Shown: positions 9,777 through 20,518 of the stretch, piece after piece
Layout of the letters: each line of letters begins with the position of its first letter
Numbering within the stretch: position 1 is the first letter of the stretch
Assembly: GCA_014155875.1 (NCBI GenBank)
Contig: JACEFZ010015036.1
Span: 1-64,000, forward strand
DNA: 64,000 bases
Direction of reading: 5' to 3'
Source of the DNA: Cepaea nemoralis
Taxonomy: Eukaryota > Mollusca > Gastropoda > Stylommatophora > Helicidae
Notes under the pieces: model-generated
The model's input: the letters and a program-made list of their open reading frames with translations, nothing else
Told to the model about the DNA's origin: nothing
Databases searched by the model: none
Position numbers and translations under genes: made by a program

Positions 9777-10110
9777 ACCTAGGGCGAGTCGTGGTCTAGC
9801 GGTTAATGTGCCCATCTCAGAATTACAAGACTGTACATAGGGCGAGTCGTGGCTCAGAGGTTGAGGTGCGCGCCTCAGACTTATAATACTGTACTTAAGG
9901 AGAGGCTTGGTTCAGAGGTTAATGAGCTCGCCTCAGATTCACAAAGTACCGGGTTCGGTCGCCGCCAGGAGCTGGGTATTTTTCCAAGAGCCTTTGGTAC
10001 GTAATGAAGTCACATTAATCTCTTGAGGAGTGAGATGGGATATCCAGTCTTCTCGGGTAGGGTCGAAATACTGGAGGTTTACGTTAAAGTTGTGCACGTT
10101 AAAATGTCTC
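9777..10110 (+). mobile_element. SINE-3, tRNA-derived SINE with triplicated head
   Basis: Three consecutive head units start near 9780, 9838 and 9897. Each has gagtcgtggt/c or equivalent, a box A such as tggtctagcggttaa, and a cctcagan-type segment. Only the third is followed by a box B (cgggttcggtc at about 9952). A body with ctgggtatttttccaagagc and a gtgcacgttaaaatgtc segment follows. The 3' end is uncertain. Confidence 0.65.
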
Positions 10111-10570
10111 ACGGCAGTGGAGATTGCAAATAGTAGGAAGTAAAGCCTGGCAGAATTATTAGGGAGGTGAGGGGGTGGATGACATATCCAAAGGGTGAAT
10201 AGAGCTGGATATCTTGGATGAAATTTATCCAGAGAAAGCGAACCTTAAACAGATGCATGCTGATGCTGAACACGCTGACCTTTGTGATGCAAAACCTGGT
10301 GTGACGCACTCATCTCGAAGGAGGAATGAAGAAGAGGATTGTAGCTGATACGGCAGGGAAGTGAACCAGGACGTCCACGCCAATAGACTAATGGGCAACC
10401 GTTTTACAACATAGAAAGATAGACTGCGTAGTAATTGTAAGCAGTCATTAAGTACACAATAAATGACTAGTCTGTGTCACGTGGACTGTCCTGTAATTAA
10501 TTACCTGGTGACAGGTGTGCTGGCGGATAGACAGCCGACCTATGATGAAATCAAAAAAGCAGAATACTCA
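10111..10570. other. Unassigned sequence
   Basis: No convincing coding frame, no motif I recognise and no repeat shared with the rest of the window. Confidence 0.5.
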
Positions 10571-10645
10571 CGTAAACATGTATAGCTCAGCTAACACGCT
10601 TGTCTGTCGATCTGGTGGTCATGTGTTTGAAACTCTGTAGCAGAT
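10571..10645 (+). repeat. tRNA-like sequence (SINE head or tRNA pseudogene)
   Basis: A box A-like tatagctcagctaacacg and a box B-like gtgtttgaaactc are spaced as in a tRNA. The stems do not pair cleanly and no body family is recognised. It is better read as a SINE head or pseudogene than as a working tRNA. Confidence 0.4.
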
Positions 10646-10701
10646 AATGTTTTATTTTAAATATACCTGGTCTCCCAAGTCGACGCAGTCTAACATTGGT
10701 G

Positions 10702-10702
<1 letters not shown>

Positions 10703-10790
<88 letters not shown>
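10703..10790 (+). repeat. (TA)n microsatellite
   Basis: A pure TA run of more than 40 units. Confidence 0.95.
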
Positions 10791-10791
<1 letters not shown>

Positions 10792-10825
10792 CCAGTTAGT
10801 TTAAAAGGGTCCTTTATTTGGTGAC

Positions 10826-11895
10826 ACTAAATGCTTGGTTGGTTGGCTGGTTGGTTGGTTGGCTGGCTGCTTGGTTTGTTGGTTAGTTAGTTGGTTGGTT
10901 TGTTTGTTGGCTGGTTCTTGGGTTTTTTGGTTAGTTGGTTGCGTATTTGTTGGTTAGTTGGCTGCTTGGCTTGTTGGTTTGTTGGTTGCTTGGTTTGTTG
11001 TTTTGTTGGCTGGCTGTTCGGTTGCTTGGTTTGATTATTGGTTTGTTGGTTGGTTGCTTGGTGTGATTGATTGTTGGTTGATTGATTGATTGATTGATTG
11101 ATTTAATGGTTAATTCATTGACTGGTTGCTTGCTTTGTTTCACGATTGGTTGGTTGATTGGTTGCATACTGAGTTTGATGATTTGTTTATTAATTAGTTG
11201 GTTTGTTGGCTGGTTGAATGGCAGGCTGATTGATTGGTTTGCTGATTGGTTGCTTGTTTGATTTCATGGTTTGTTGGTTAGGTAATTGGTTGGTTGACTG
11301 TTTGATAGGCAGGTGAGTTGGTTGGTTGGCTGGTTGATTAGCTGGTTGACTGACTGTCTGATTGGCTGCTTGGTTGGCTGATTGGTTGGGTGATTGGTTG
11401 GGTGATTGGTTGGCTGATTGGTTGGGTGATTGGTTAGCTGATTGGTTTATTGATTGGATAGTTACTTGGTTGAGTGATTGACTGGTTGGCTGTGTGGCTG
11501 GTTGGTTGGTTAGCTTGATGGGTGGTTGGCTGGTTAGTTGGATGGTTGATTGATTGGTTGATTAGTCGATTTGTTAGTTGGTTGGCTGGTTGGTAGGTTG
11601 GTTGGTTGCGTGGCTGGCTGGCTGGTTATTTGGCTAGTTGAGTTGGTTGGTTAGTAGGTATTTTTGCTTAGTTGGTTGTTTAGTTGGTTGGCTGGTTAGC
11701 TGATTGGTTAATTGACTAGTTGGTTGGCTGGTTAGCTGATTGGTTAATTGACTAGTTGGTTGGCTGGTTGATTGGTTGATTGGCTAGTTGCTTGGCAGAT
11801 TGATTGGTTGGTTGGTCGGCTAGTTCGTTGGCTGGTTGATTGGTTGGTTGTTTGGTTGATTGGTTGGCTGGCTGGCTGCCTGGTTGGTATGTTGG
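10826..11895 (+). repeat. TGGT/TTGG-rich low-complexity tract
   Basis: More than 1 kb of degenerate tetranucleotide repeat built from ttgg, ctgg, ttag and attg. The + strand is almost free of A-rich or C-rich runs, giving strong strand asymmetry. Long frames on either strand (Asn/Gln/Pro/Ser-rich or Trp/Leu/Val-rich) are by-products. Confidence 0.92.
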
Positions 11896-11988
11896 TTAGA
11901 TAGAAGGCAGAGAAGTAAATACCTGGATGGCTTGGCCACGTGGTATGGTCGAGACAAGAACACTGAGGTGATCCACCACTCTGGTAGG
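11896..11988 (+). mobile_element. RTE-B 3' fragment
   Basis: The translation RRQRSKYLDGLATWYGRDKN matches the RTE-B C-terminus seen at 12950-13030 and in reverse at 17690-17757. It is a short relic. The following 250 bp (11989-12239) are unassigned. Confidence 0.65.
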
Positions 11989-12239
11989 CTTATTGTGAAT
12001 CCTCAGGAGGACTGCAGGTTGTATCTCTTAAGTCCCACACATTGGCGTTCGGGGCATTCAGTTTGTCTGAGCAGTGAACAGTCAGGTTGGTATAGAGAAG
12101 TTTCTCCTGAGCTGGTACCAAAGTAGAATCTCCACGGTGGCTCTGTTGCTGAGCTTTCCTTCCCCACTAAAAGCTCAGAAACCAAGATGGTATGCAAGAC
12201 CAATATAGAAACTTCAAATCTGCGGAGAGGTAATTTATG

Positions 12240-13108
12240 ATGTACCCAGGTCATGAAAATATTTTCAGAGATGTAGAAGACATAAGAGGAATCATCATTG
12301 GGGGACGTACCATCAATAACATTAGATATTCGGATGATACAGCATTGATTGCAGACAATGAGCAGGATCTGCAACATTTAGTAGATGCGTTTGTTGCACA
12401 CAGTGAACAACTAGGGTTAGAATTAAATTGTAAGAAGACGCAGGTTATGGTAGTCACTAGGAAAAGGCTATACCACAATGTAATATACATGTAAATGGGA
12501 ATATTCTTAAACAACTGAATCGGCACATTTATCTCGGAAGAGTTATAACATTAGATGGGAGATGCCTTGAGATTATAATAAGAATCGCCATGACGATGGT
12601 AGCCTCTTGCAAGATGAAAACATACTGACCAATAAAATGATGTCATTAGCAACGAGAAAACGAGAGGAGCTACATAGAACATATACTTTTGTATGGATAT
12701 AAAGCGTGGACAATGAGCAGACACGCTGAAAAACATCTGATAGCTGTGGAAATGTGGTTTCTGAGGAAAAAGCAAAGAATGCCAAGGACAGACCAAAAAA
12801 TAAAAAAAACACAATGACCAAGTCTTACAAGAAGCAGATGAATACCGTAACCTGATTAGAGAAATTAGACGCACTCAGTCAAAAATGTTTTGGCTCGTTA
12901 TGAGAAGAAATAAGCTGAAGAACTTGGTGACAACTGGCAAGATTGAGGGGAAGATAACAAGGGGAACACAGAGAAGTAACTATCTAGATAGCTTGGTAGT
13001 ATGGTCGAGATAAGGACACAGAGCTGATCAACGACTCTAGAGATCGTGAGAGATGGCGAAAAATGACCTCCCAAGCTTATCGGTATGGCATGGCACATGA
13101 TGATGATG
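12240..13108 (+). mobile_element. RTE-B non-LTR retrotransposon, 3' part
   Basis: Coding similarity starts just before the RT active site: IGGRTINNIRYSDDTALIAD, with YSDD where the family has YADD. It continues through ELNCKKTQVMVVTRK, a YLGRVITLDGR-like block in another frame and the RTE C-terminal domain, ending in a short (ATG)n tail near 13098-13107. Many frameshifts are present. A larger copy of the family lies inverted across 17573-28130. Confidence 0.8.
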
Positions 13109-13505
13109 GAATCCATCGGCTGTAGCAAATGGTAGGTTCAGAAAGGTGTACCGCGTATAGAGTAGCTATTACACGTATAATGAATTTCTCGGCACAGACT
13201 GTTTTAAATATAACTTTGAGAAGTAAAGGATCTTTGAGGCGGAATGGTCTATATGATGTTAGACCTCTGCTTGTGTAGACCGGTCAGCACTCGATGGGTC
13301 ACGAGGTCAACAACACGTCTGCCGCCTTTACTTCCATAGTACCCATTTTAGGTTGGGTTCGCTCTGGAAGCAAAGTCATTTGTTTTCTTTTTAAAATCTT
13401 CGTCTGTAAGGGGATTCAAACACCGGGCCGATATGCAAGCTCTCTTGGCAATATGCCATCTCGGCTTCGGTTTATTATTACAGTAATTAATAAATTACAC
13501 ATATG
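13109..13505. other. Unassigned sequence with a weak minus-strand tRNA-like segment
   Basis: The reverse complement of about 13405-13475 has a gtgtttgaatcccc box B-like sequence, but no matching body was found elsewhere. Nothing else is identified. Confidence 0.35.
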
Positions 13506-13735
13506 TTGAAAGACGGAAGGTCAAATGGTTTAGGTATCTCGTTAGAATGCTACATCAAGGAAGATCTGCTACGAGAGCAAGAGGCCGCCAGAGAAGTAAA
13601 TGAATTTACGACATCAAAGACATTGTACAATTACATGGAATGAAACTATCCAATGCCACACACCGGGCGATGGAACGCCAATTATTCCCCCCCCCCCCCC
13701 CTCCCCACGACGTTTGACGGCAAAAGCTGAGGATG
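13506..13735 (+). mobile_element. RTE-E 3' end fragment
   Basis: The translation shows RRKVKWFRYLVRMLHQG and ARGRQRSK, then LHGMKLSNATHRAMERQLF, a typical RTE C-terminal domain, with frame breaks. A poly-C run at 13686-13703 sits in the last codons, and the copy ends in a short gatgatgatgatt tail. Confidence 0.65.
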
Positions 13736-14389
13736 ATGATGATTAATAATTAATTTAGGTGCAAATATTGGGACCTTGGACCTGCTGGCGTCCTGTGTAT
13801 GTGGAGTGCGCATCGGGGAGAGGCCTAAGATATACCCTAAGGGAATTCGCTACACAGCTACTATGTATTTTGCTAGTACGATCATCCCGGTTTACACATC
13901 TACAGAATGTGGACAGTCATGTTACTGGCGCGTGTTTACCAGTAGCCAGTGGCCACGTCTTCACGCTGACACACTGTCGGAATGTACCTAACATAAGTTA
14001 GTTAACACTCTGGGACTGTTGCTTCTATATATCTGGCATTTGTGGCGTTGAATTATAATTAAATACATTTATAAAGGAGTTGTTTATGTTTCTGATCGTG
14101 GTGATTCTTTCAATTACAGGATGTTAAACCTTATGAGTTAATTTTGAGTGGAGTGGTGTGTCTAGTTCTAGGTAAACATAGGCGATCGTAGTTAGTATTT
14201 ATTTGTATTTATATATATATATATATATCGTCGTTAATGAATATAATAGTGGTTATTGAACAAATGTAAGTGTGCTCCAAAAATGAAATGAGTCAACGGA
14301 CGCTTTGGCAAATCACATGCTGTAAAACATATCGAATAGGACAACATAAGATATGTATGTGTCAAATTGATGTATCGACGATCCCCATC
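13736..14389. other. Unassigned sequence
   Basis: Two overlapping frames at 13759-14001 show no recognisable domain. A short TA run lies at 14212-14228. No family is assigned. Confidence 0.4.
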
Positions 14390-14929
14390 TTGAACAAAGG
14401 TCAAAGTTCGCTGTGAAGACATCTACCATGTACGGACAGCAGCGACCTTTAGGTAATCTTGTGTGAATGTGTTTACCGTAATAAAGTACATGTGGGATAT
14501 TTGTTGGATTGTAGGCGTAATGACATACCAGCTTGCTTAGTTTCGGTGTTGATAATGTGTGCCTCTTCCATGGATCCCGGTAACACACGAAATGAGAAAC
14601 AATTTATATTTCTTTTATGCCATTACCCTATCCTGGTCAACCCCAAAAAGCTAAGTTATATTAAGGGTCCATCCCCTGGCTCGGATTAATAATCCTGTGA
14701 ATGTGTCAGCCAGAAATAAGATATTAATTTGAAGGTGATTGTTGTCCAAAGTGGGTAACTACTCAAATGTGCGCCTTTACTTTAAAAAAAAATTCAATGA
14801 CGTCCTTTAAGAGCTTTTTATAAGAAGGTGTGTATCATTGGTGCGATCTGGCTTCTAAAATTTATGGAATTCGTTTTCTGTATAAAATCTCCTAGAAAAA
14901 TAACCTTTTAGGGGACATTTATTCAAAAC

Positions 14930-15176
14930 TAATCGGCTCCGTGGCTAAAGGCTTGCGAACGCGGTTCGTGAGCAGGGTACCAGGCGTTCAAAGCTCAACT
15001 GCGATCGGTTTGTGCAGCAGACCGTGTCGCGTTGTGTTATAACGTGTTGGTATGGGAGCCGGTCGTTCAGAAAGCAATGGCAAACTACTGAACGTAACAC
15101 TTGCCTAGTACATCAACAGCAGCTGAAAATGCTGGTGTTGACTGCAACGTCCCGTAAGGGATACGCAACACATTTT
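14930..15176 (+). mobile_element. SINE-2, tRNA-derived SINE (copy 3)
   Basis: Flanked by the 12-bp duplication tttattcaaaac (14918-14929 and 15177-15188). The paralogous Repeat X copy at about 55290 has only the empty site, so both boundaries are confirmed by comparison. The head is tRNA-like with a damaged box B. The body has gtcgttcagaaagcaatggc and aaactactgaacgtaac. Confidence 0.92.
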
Positions 15177-15218
15177 TTTATTCAAAACGTAAAGAACCCT
15201 TATCAAGCCACGAAGTGG

Positions 15219-15305
15219 GGGTCAGTATGGCCGATTGGATAAGAACGCTCGCTCTTAAACTTCCGGTTTGCTGATGCCGAAATAGCGGGTTCAACCCCTA
15301 CACCG
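15219..15305 (+). promoter_or_regulatory. tRNA-like Pol III head inside Repeat X
   Basis: Box A tggccgattggataagaacg and box B gcgggttcaacccc are spaced as in a Leu/Ser-type tRNA with a long variable arm. The same head occurs in copy 2 near 55330-55410. It could drive Pol III transcription of a SINE embedded in Repeat X; that role is inferred. Confidence 0.55.
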
Positions 15306-16116
15306 GTCAGTTGGCCTACAACGTTGATTTCCCGTCCTTGACTTCGGGATGTAAGTTACAAGAAACTCAGAAGTCGGAGGGGGTTAGCCTAATGGCGAGG
15401 GATACTGGTAATATGGAAATTTAAACCGCAAGCTAAAACTAGTCCAGTGCACTGGAAGTAATTAATAGTACGTGTATGGACTACGCTTGAGTTCAATGAG
15501 AGCTAACGTAAAGAAGGAGCCATGAATCATACTGGGTATATGTCTCTAGCCATATATTGCTGTTGCCCAATCGGCGCTCAAAGAGCGATGTAGTCCATGT
15601 CACACAAGTCACTTTTATTTCCCAGAACATATTTGGTACACTTGTTAGCCTGGGTGGACGTGGGAAACCGAGTCAATTTGTAAAATAATACCTGCCTCGA
15701 AAGGGATTTGAACAGAAGACCCGCCAGGTCTAGGCAAGAGTGCTTGATACTGCACTATCGTGGGTTGTAGTTGAACGTTTATGTGATTAGTGCAAATATG
15801 GCAATATTCACATCATTGTGGTAAGTTTTTAGTTACATTTATTGTTTGTTTAATTTCACTTTAGTAACTACACACCTTTGCCAACGTTCCTAAGAACACT
15901 TCATCAATTATAAATGTAGTACAACTTGCACACGGGACCTACTGGTTTTCGTACCTTTTTCTGTGAAGATGTGGTATCCGATGTCATTTCCCAAGAGATC
16001 GAAAAGCCGTGTGATATCGTTAGAAACCAATAGTTCTTCAACATATTCCCAGACCTGTGTTGGGATCCGAATCGGATAGCTCAGAATTTGAGGCGTACAC
16101 TGTAACAACCACTTAG

Positions 16117-16335
16117 ACAAACCGTGGCGAAGTGTTCAAGCTGTCTAACTCGGGCTCCGAAGATTGTGGGTTCGATTCTGGGCCGCATCCTTCGGTTCAC
16201 GAGTGCATGTTTTCAAAGAGTCCTGAGGGTCGTCGCTGAAGCTACGGAGTTCGTGCTTTGTGCGACGCTTTCTGTGAAAGAGACTGAGCCATATGGGACA
16301 AAAACCCGGTGCAATGAAGTCGACCCGGTCGACTT
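16117..16335 (+). mobile_element. SINE-4, tRNA-derived SINE just upstream of a host exon
   Basis: Box A tggcgaagtgttcaagc and a perfect box B, gtgggttcgattctg, lie about 45 bp apart. The body (gcatgttttcaaagagtcct and a gggacaaaaacccggtgc segment) ends about 55 bp before the splice acceptor at 16390. It is the only copy seen in the window, and no clear duplication was found. Confidence 0.6.
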
Positions 16336-16390
16336 TTAAGCTACGACTTTCAGTCTCCCAACAATATCCTTGCGTTGTTTTCTCCAACAG

Positions 16391-16528
16391 AGTTCAACTT
16401 CAAGGGAACAAACCCCTCTGACAAACCGCCCCCGGTTCCTGCTCGACATTTCAGCGCCAACAACACTGACGATCTGCCGCCTCCGCTGCCGGAGAGAAAA
16501 TGTTCCCTGGATTCTGGCATCGATGAAG
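16391..16528 (+). CDS. Internal exon of a proline-rich host gene
   Basis: A pyrimidine-rich tract ending tttctccaacag precedes the exon, and gtaattcc follows it. The 138-bp exon is phase 1 at both ends, so skipping it would keep frame. The peptide includes FNFKGTNPSDKPPPVPAR, NTDDLPPPLPER and KCSLDSGIDE, two proline-rich motifs of the SH3-ligand type. Its donor phase matches the acceptor of the exon at 30530, so the two are probably consecutive exons of one gene. I could not name the gene. The exon sits tightly between a SINE and an (AG)n tract. Upstream exons were not found. Confidence 0.7.
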
Positions 16529-16544
16529 GTAATTCCACACACAC

Positions 16545-17572
<1,028 letters not shown>

Positions 17573-17635
<63 letters not shown>

Positions 17636-17757
17636 CCATCATCATGTGTCATGCCGAAAGACATGGGCAGTAATGATTCGCCATCTCACTCGGTCACCAG
17701 AGTCGTTGATCAGATCAGCGTTCCTGTCTCGGCCATACAACGTGGCCAAGCCTGTCA
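17573..17757 (-). mobile_element. RTE-B (inverted host copy), 3' end with (ATG)n tail
   Basis: On the minus strand this is the RTE-B C-terminus (LATLYGRDRNADLINDSGD, then a RWRIITAHVFRHDT-like end), closing in about 24 ATG units (17573-17645 on the + strand as CAT/ATC). It is the 3' end of one RTE-B copy whose other parts lie at 18248-18476, 20035-20458 and 28041-28130. Confidence 0.78.
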
Positions 17758-18247
17758 GAGTCCCAATGCACTGAATAGCCAGTAATAGACAGAGACCGGT
17801 TAGTGCAGGATAACAGGGCAAGCAGCCAGGCGTCCTGCACACAGGTCAGGGTCACAGTCACAGAGTGCGGGGAGACCTGGACACACATCAAGCGCCACGG
17901 GACTCAAGGGCTGTGAGCAGCCATGAACTGGCAAAACGTACCTGTGTTGAGGCAGACGGGTTTAGGACTTCGAGACGGACAGACATAGCGCAGTGGTTGT
18001 GTTTAGTGAGCGTTGTGATATGACAGTAAGACTGACGGTGCGATTGAGTTATGGAGCGAACTATGCTTGAGTTGGGAAGTGTGCGTCGAGAGACAGTGTG
18101 AGATCTGTGAGGTGCCAGTATACTTTGTTATATATAATGAACGATTATAAGATTGTTACGATGTTCTGGTAAGAACTGTGTGTTGCCGACGTGTGAGTTT
18201 GCACACGTGAATACCATTGTTTAATAAACGATTCGATAATTACAAAT
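17758..18247. other. Insertion inside RTE-B, possibly a solo LTR
   Basis: RTE-B homology stops near 17757 and resumes near 18248. The insert has no ORF. It carries AATAAA at 18223-18228 about 20 bp before its right end, as an LTR or a retroposed 3' end might. No clean direct repeat was found at the junctions, so the class is open. Confidence 0.4.
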
Positions 18248-18476
18248 GCAGTGCGTCAACAAAGATGTTGACTGTCTACGTCTAATTTCTCTAATGAGTT
18301 TACGATTTTAATTTGTTCTTGAAGGATTTGATCATTGGTTTTTCTGTCTAACCATGGTATTCTATGCAGTTTCCTCAGAAAACATATTTCCACAGCCATC
18401 GTATGTTATTCAGCCTGTTTGCTCATTGTCCACGCTTCACATCCATATAAAAGCACAGATTATGTGTAACAAGCTA
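18248..18476 (-). mobile_element. RTE-B (inverted host copy), second part
   Basis: The reverse complement matches 12690-12880, including the attagagaaattagacg and tatggatgtgaagcgtgg segments. It is interrupted at 18476 by the ORF1 element. Confidence 0.75.
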
Positions 18477-20034
18477 TGTATCCAAAGTGGAGCTATCAGA
18501 CGAAGAAATTCTGAAGCAGCTACAAGAAGAGAATCTTCACATCCGATTCTTGAAGGCGGAGCGGCTCCCCACCCACTCCAAGATACCTACAACCTTGGCA
18601 GTAGTGACGACGGAGGGCAGCAAAATGACGACCACAGTATCAATCAACAAGAAAATACAACAGACAGAGAGATTAATCCCAAGGATCAATCAATGTTCCA
18701 GATGTCAGAGGGCCGGCCACAGCAGAGCAACATACCGCAGTAAGACGGAAATCTGCGGTACTGCGCCGATCACACGCCTTCAAGGAGTGTCCGCTGGCCA
18801 AGCTGGACACGGACTTCCGAGCACCCAACAACAAAATAAAGTGCTCCAACTGCCTGGGCAAGCATGGAGCAAGAAACTTAGGCTATCCGTACCTTCAAAG
18901 ACACAAAGACGTCTTAAAGTTCGCCATTAACACAAAGACACCATATAAGGACGCAATGCGGAGGTGCGATACAGCCGCGGGTATATCACAAGCTGAAAGA
19001 GATCAACTGCAAAAACAGATAGACGAGTTGAAGAAGCAAGTCAAGGCACTTATGACGCCGACTCCGACCAGCGACAATGAGAAACTGCTGGCTGAAATAA
19101 AGGAGATCCATCAAAACATCAAGCAAGAAGTGGAACATATGGCACTGATAAAGAAGGAGAACGAAGAAATCCTACAAACCATTAAACAAGAGCGAGAACT
19201 ACAGAAAGCTGAAATGGAACTTTTCCCAAACAAACCAACAGAAGCCATACAAGAAACCACTGAGAAACTGCAAGATGAAAACCAAGAGACTGAGCCTGAA
19301 CCGCAAGCTAAAGCCAGCAACCCAACCACGACGCCCAAGACATCCAAGGGGAAACCAATATCCCGCCAGACATCCGAAGAAAACCGAGACAGTGGAGAGG
19401 CCTCGGGGACCTACCTTGGAGAGGTTGCTAGAATCGGCAAGGGAGCAGGCAATTGAAGAGGAACTCGCGAACAAGGAATTTAGAATCCGCTGGGAAGAAA
19501 AAGAAAAGAAGAAGCCCAAGAAACTCAGAAGGCAACCGAAACAATACCCAAATAGAATCTATGACTGTGAGACCGGATTCAGGTACTATATAGATGACGG
19601 AGAGATCATCCCATGGCTGTCCACGGAGGAAGACTGCGAAAGAAAACATAAACTCTTTATCGAAAATGAAAACAGGCGCAAGAAGAAGGAAAATGACAAC
19701 ATCGAAAAGCTCCTACGAGCAATACACAAAAAAAGGAAGCAAAAAGACCAAATAAAAAGTCTTATAAGGACTTCACCCAGGCAAGCCAGACAAGCCAGGA
19801 GCTAGTCCCAACAAAGGATATCCGACGACCCCCCACCCCCATCTGACGTCACAGACACAAATGCTTACGCAACAGGTCCTAGAGAGGACTACTCGTAAGA
19901 GAGCACAAGAGTAGAATCAGGGCTAAAAACCCACAAAAACCACGGCTCTCAACAATAACCACCGCTGAGGAAGCAAGTTAGACGAGACCGAATTTGGAAT
20001 TGTTTTTCAAAAATTGCAGTTGGAATTGGAATTG
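18477..20034 (+). mobile_element. ORF1-only LINE derivative (half-LINE)
   Basis: A contiguous insertion into RTE-B. It carries an I/Jockey-type ORF1 but no endonuclease or RT, followed by a 3' region ending in ttggaattggaatt repeats. A 5'-truncated, ORF2-less LINE copy is the simplest reading. The host junctions share only a few bases (gta/taac), so no reliable target duplication is seen. Confidence 0.65.
18478..19804 (+). pseudogene. I/Jockey-type LINE ORF1 protein (gag-like knuckles and coiled coil), frameshifted
   Basis: Three frames together form one protein. The first (to about 18780) has VELSDEEILKQLQEE, a RRM-like end with LPTHSKIPTTLAVV, and a first knuckle, CSRCQRAGHSRATY, whose last Cys is replaced by Tyr. 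The second (about 18770-19456) has HAFKECP, a knuckle-like KCSNCLGKHG, and a long Lys/Glu coiled coil (QKQIDELKKQVKAL, EIKEIHQNIKQE). The third (about 19395-19804) is highly charged with NRIYDCETGFRYYIDD. Such ORF1 proteins bind element RNA. No ATG start is visible. Confidence 0.65.
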
Positions 20035-20062
20035 TAACACCTCGTCACTCTTTTTCTCATTA

Positions 20063-20169
20063 GTTAGTTAGCCGACAGATCGTCCTCATTGCACATCGAA
20101 CCATTCAGTCCATAAGTGCTCGGATCCCCTCCTCAGCAAATCCCGCAGCCTGTAGCGGCTAACGACGTC
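20063..20169 (-). mobile_element. I-like LINE, very short 3' end insertion
   Basis: A 107-bp piece almost identical to the 3' end of the I-like LINE at 35455-35570, with an attagttagttagcc tail end. It is flanked by the 13-bp duplication tctttttctcatt (20050-20062 and 20170-20182) in RTE-B sequence. It is an extreme 5' truncation. Confidence 0.82.
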
Positions 20170-20458
20170 TTTTTCTCATTGTAAATTATATCTTTTTATT
20201 GGTCGGTATGTTTTCTATCGTGCAAAAGGCTACCTTTGCCATGGCGATTCTTGTTCTAATCTCTTAAAGGATCTCCCATCAGATGTTATGACTTTTCCGA
20301 GATAATTGTACCAATTCGCTTGTTTAAGAATACTCCCATTTACTACTATATTAAATTGTGGAATTTCCTCTTTCCTAGTGACGACCATAATCTGTGTCTT
20401 CTTACAATTTAATTCTGACATTAGTTATTCACTGTGTACAATAACTGCCAAAACGCTT
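20170..20458 (-). mobile_element. RTE-B (inverted host copy), third part
   Basis: The minus-strand translation shows ELNCKKTQIMVVTRKEEIP and NYLGKVITSDGRS, homologous to 12400-12590. A short piece of the same host copy also lies at 20035-20061. Homology stops near 20458 and resumes at 28041. Confidence 0.78.
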
Positions 20459-20518
20459 TCATATGTAACTTAGAACATTAACTGTAAAGAATGTAGCTCA
20501 ACGTAGCTCGCTTTCAAT

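Larger units (their letters stand above)
14390..15903 (+). repeat. Repeat X, uncharacterised dispersed repeat (copy 1)
   Basis: About 1.27 kb, excluding a nested SINE-2, is closely repeated in the same orientation at 54758-56004. A diverged piece lies at 47277-47455. There is no long ORF. The interior holds a Pol III-like head at 15219-15305. The left limit is set only by where copy 2 joins an RTE tail, and homology at the right runs at least to the point where RTE-C interrupts copy 2, so neither terminus is proven. It could be a composite of a SINE and a non-autonomous transposon. Confidence 0.75.

Noticed and set aside
10571..10645. Functional tRNA gene
   Set aside because: Boxes A and B are recognisable but the acceptor and anticodon stems do not pair well. 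The other tRNA-like hits in the window are SINE heads too.
10931..11167. Asn/Gln/Pro/Ser-rich protein on the minus strand
   Set aside because: By-product of the TGGT-rich low-complexity tract.
13759..14001. Two overlapping frames of 71-80 residues
   Set aside because: No recognisable domain, no splice or start context, and the two overlap in different frames.
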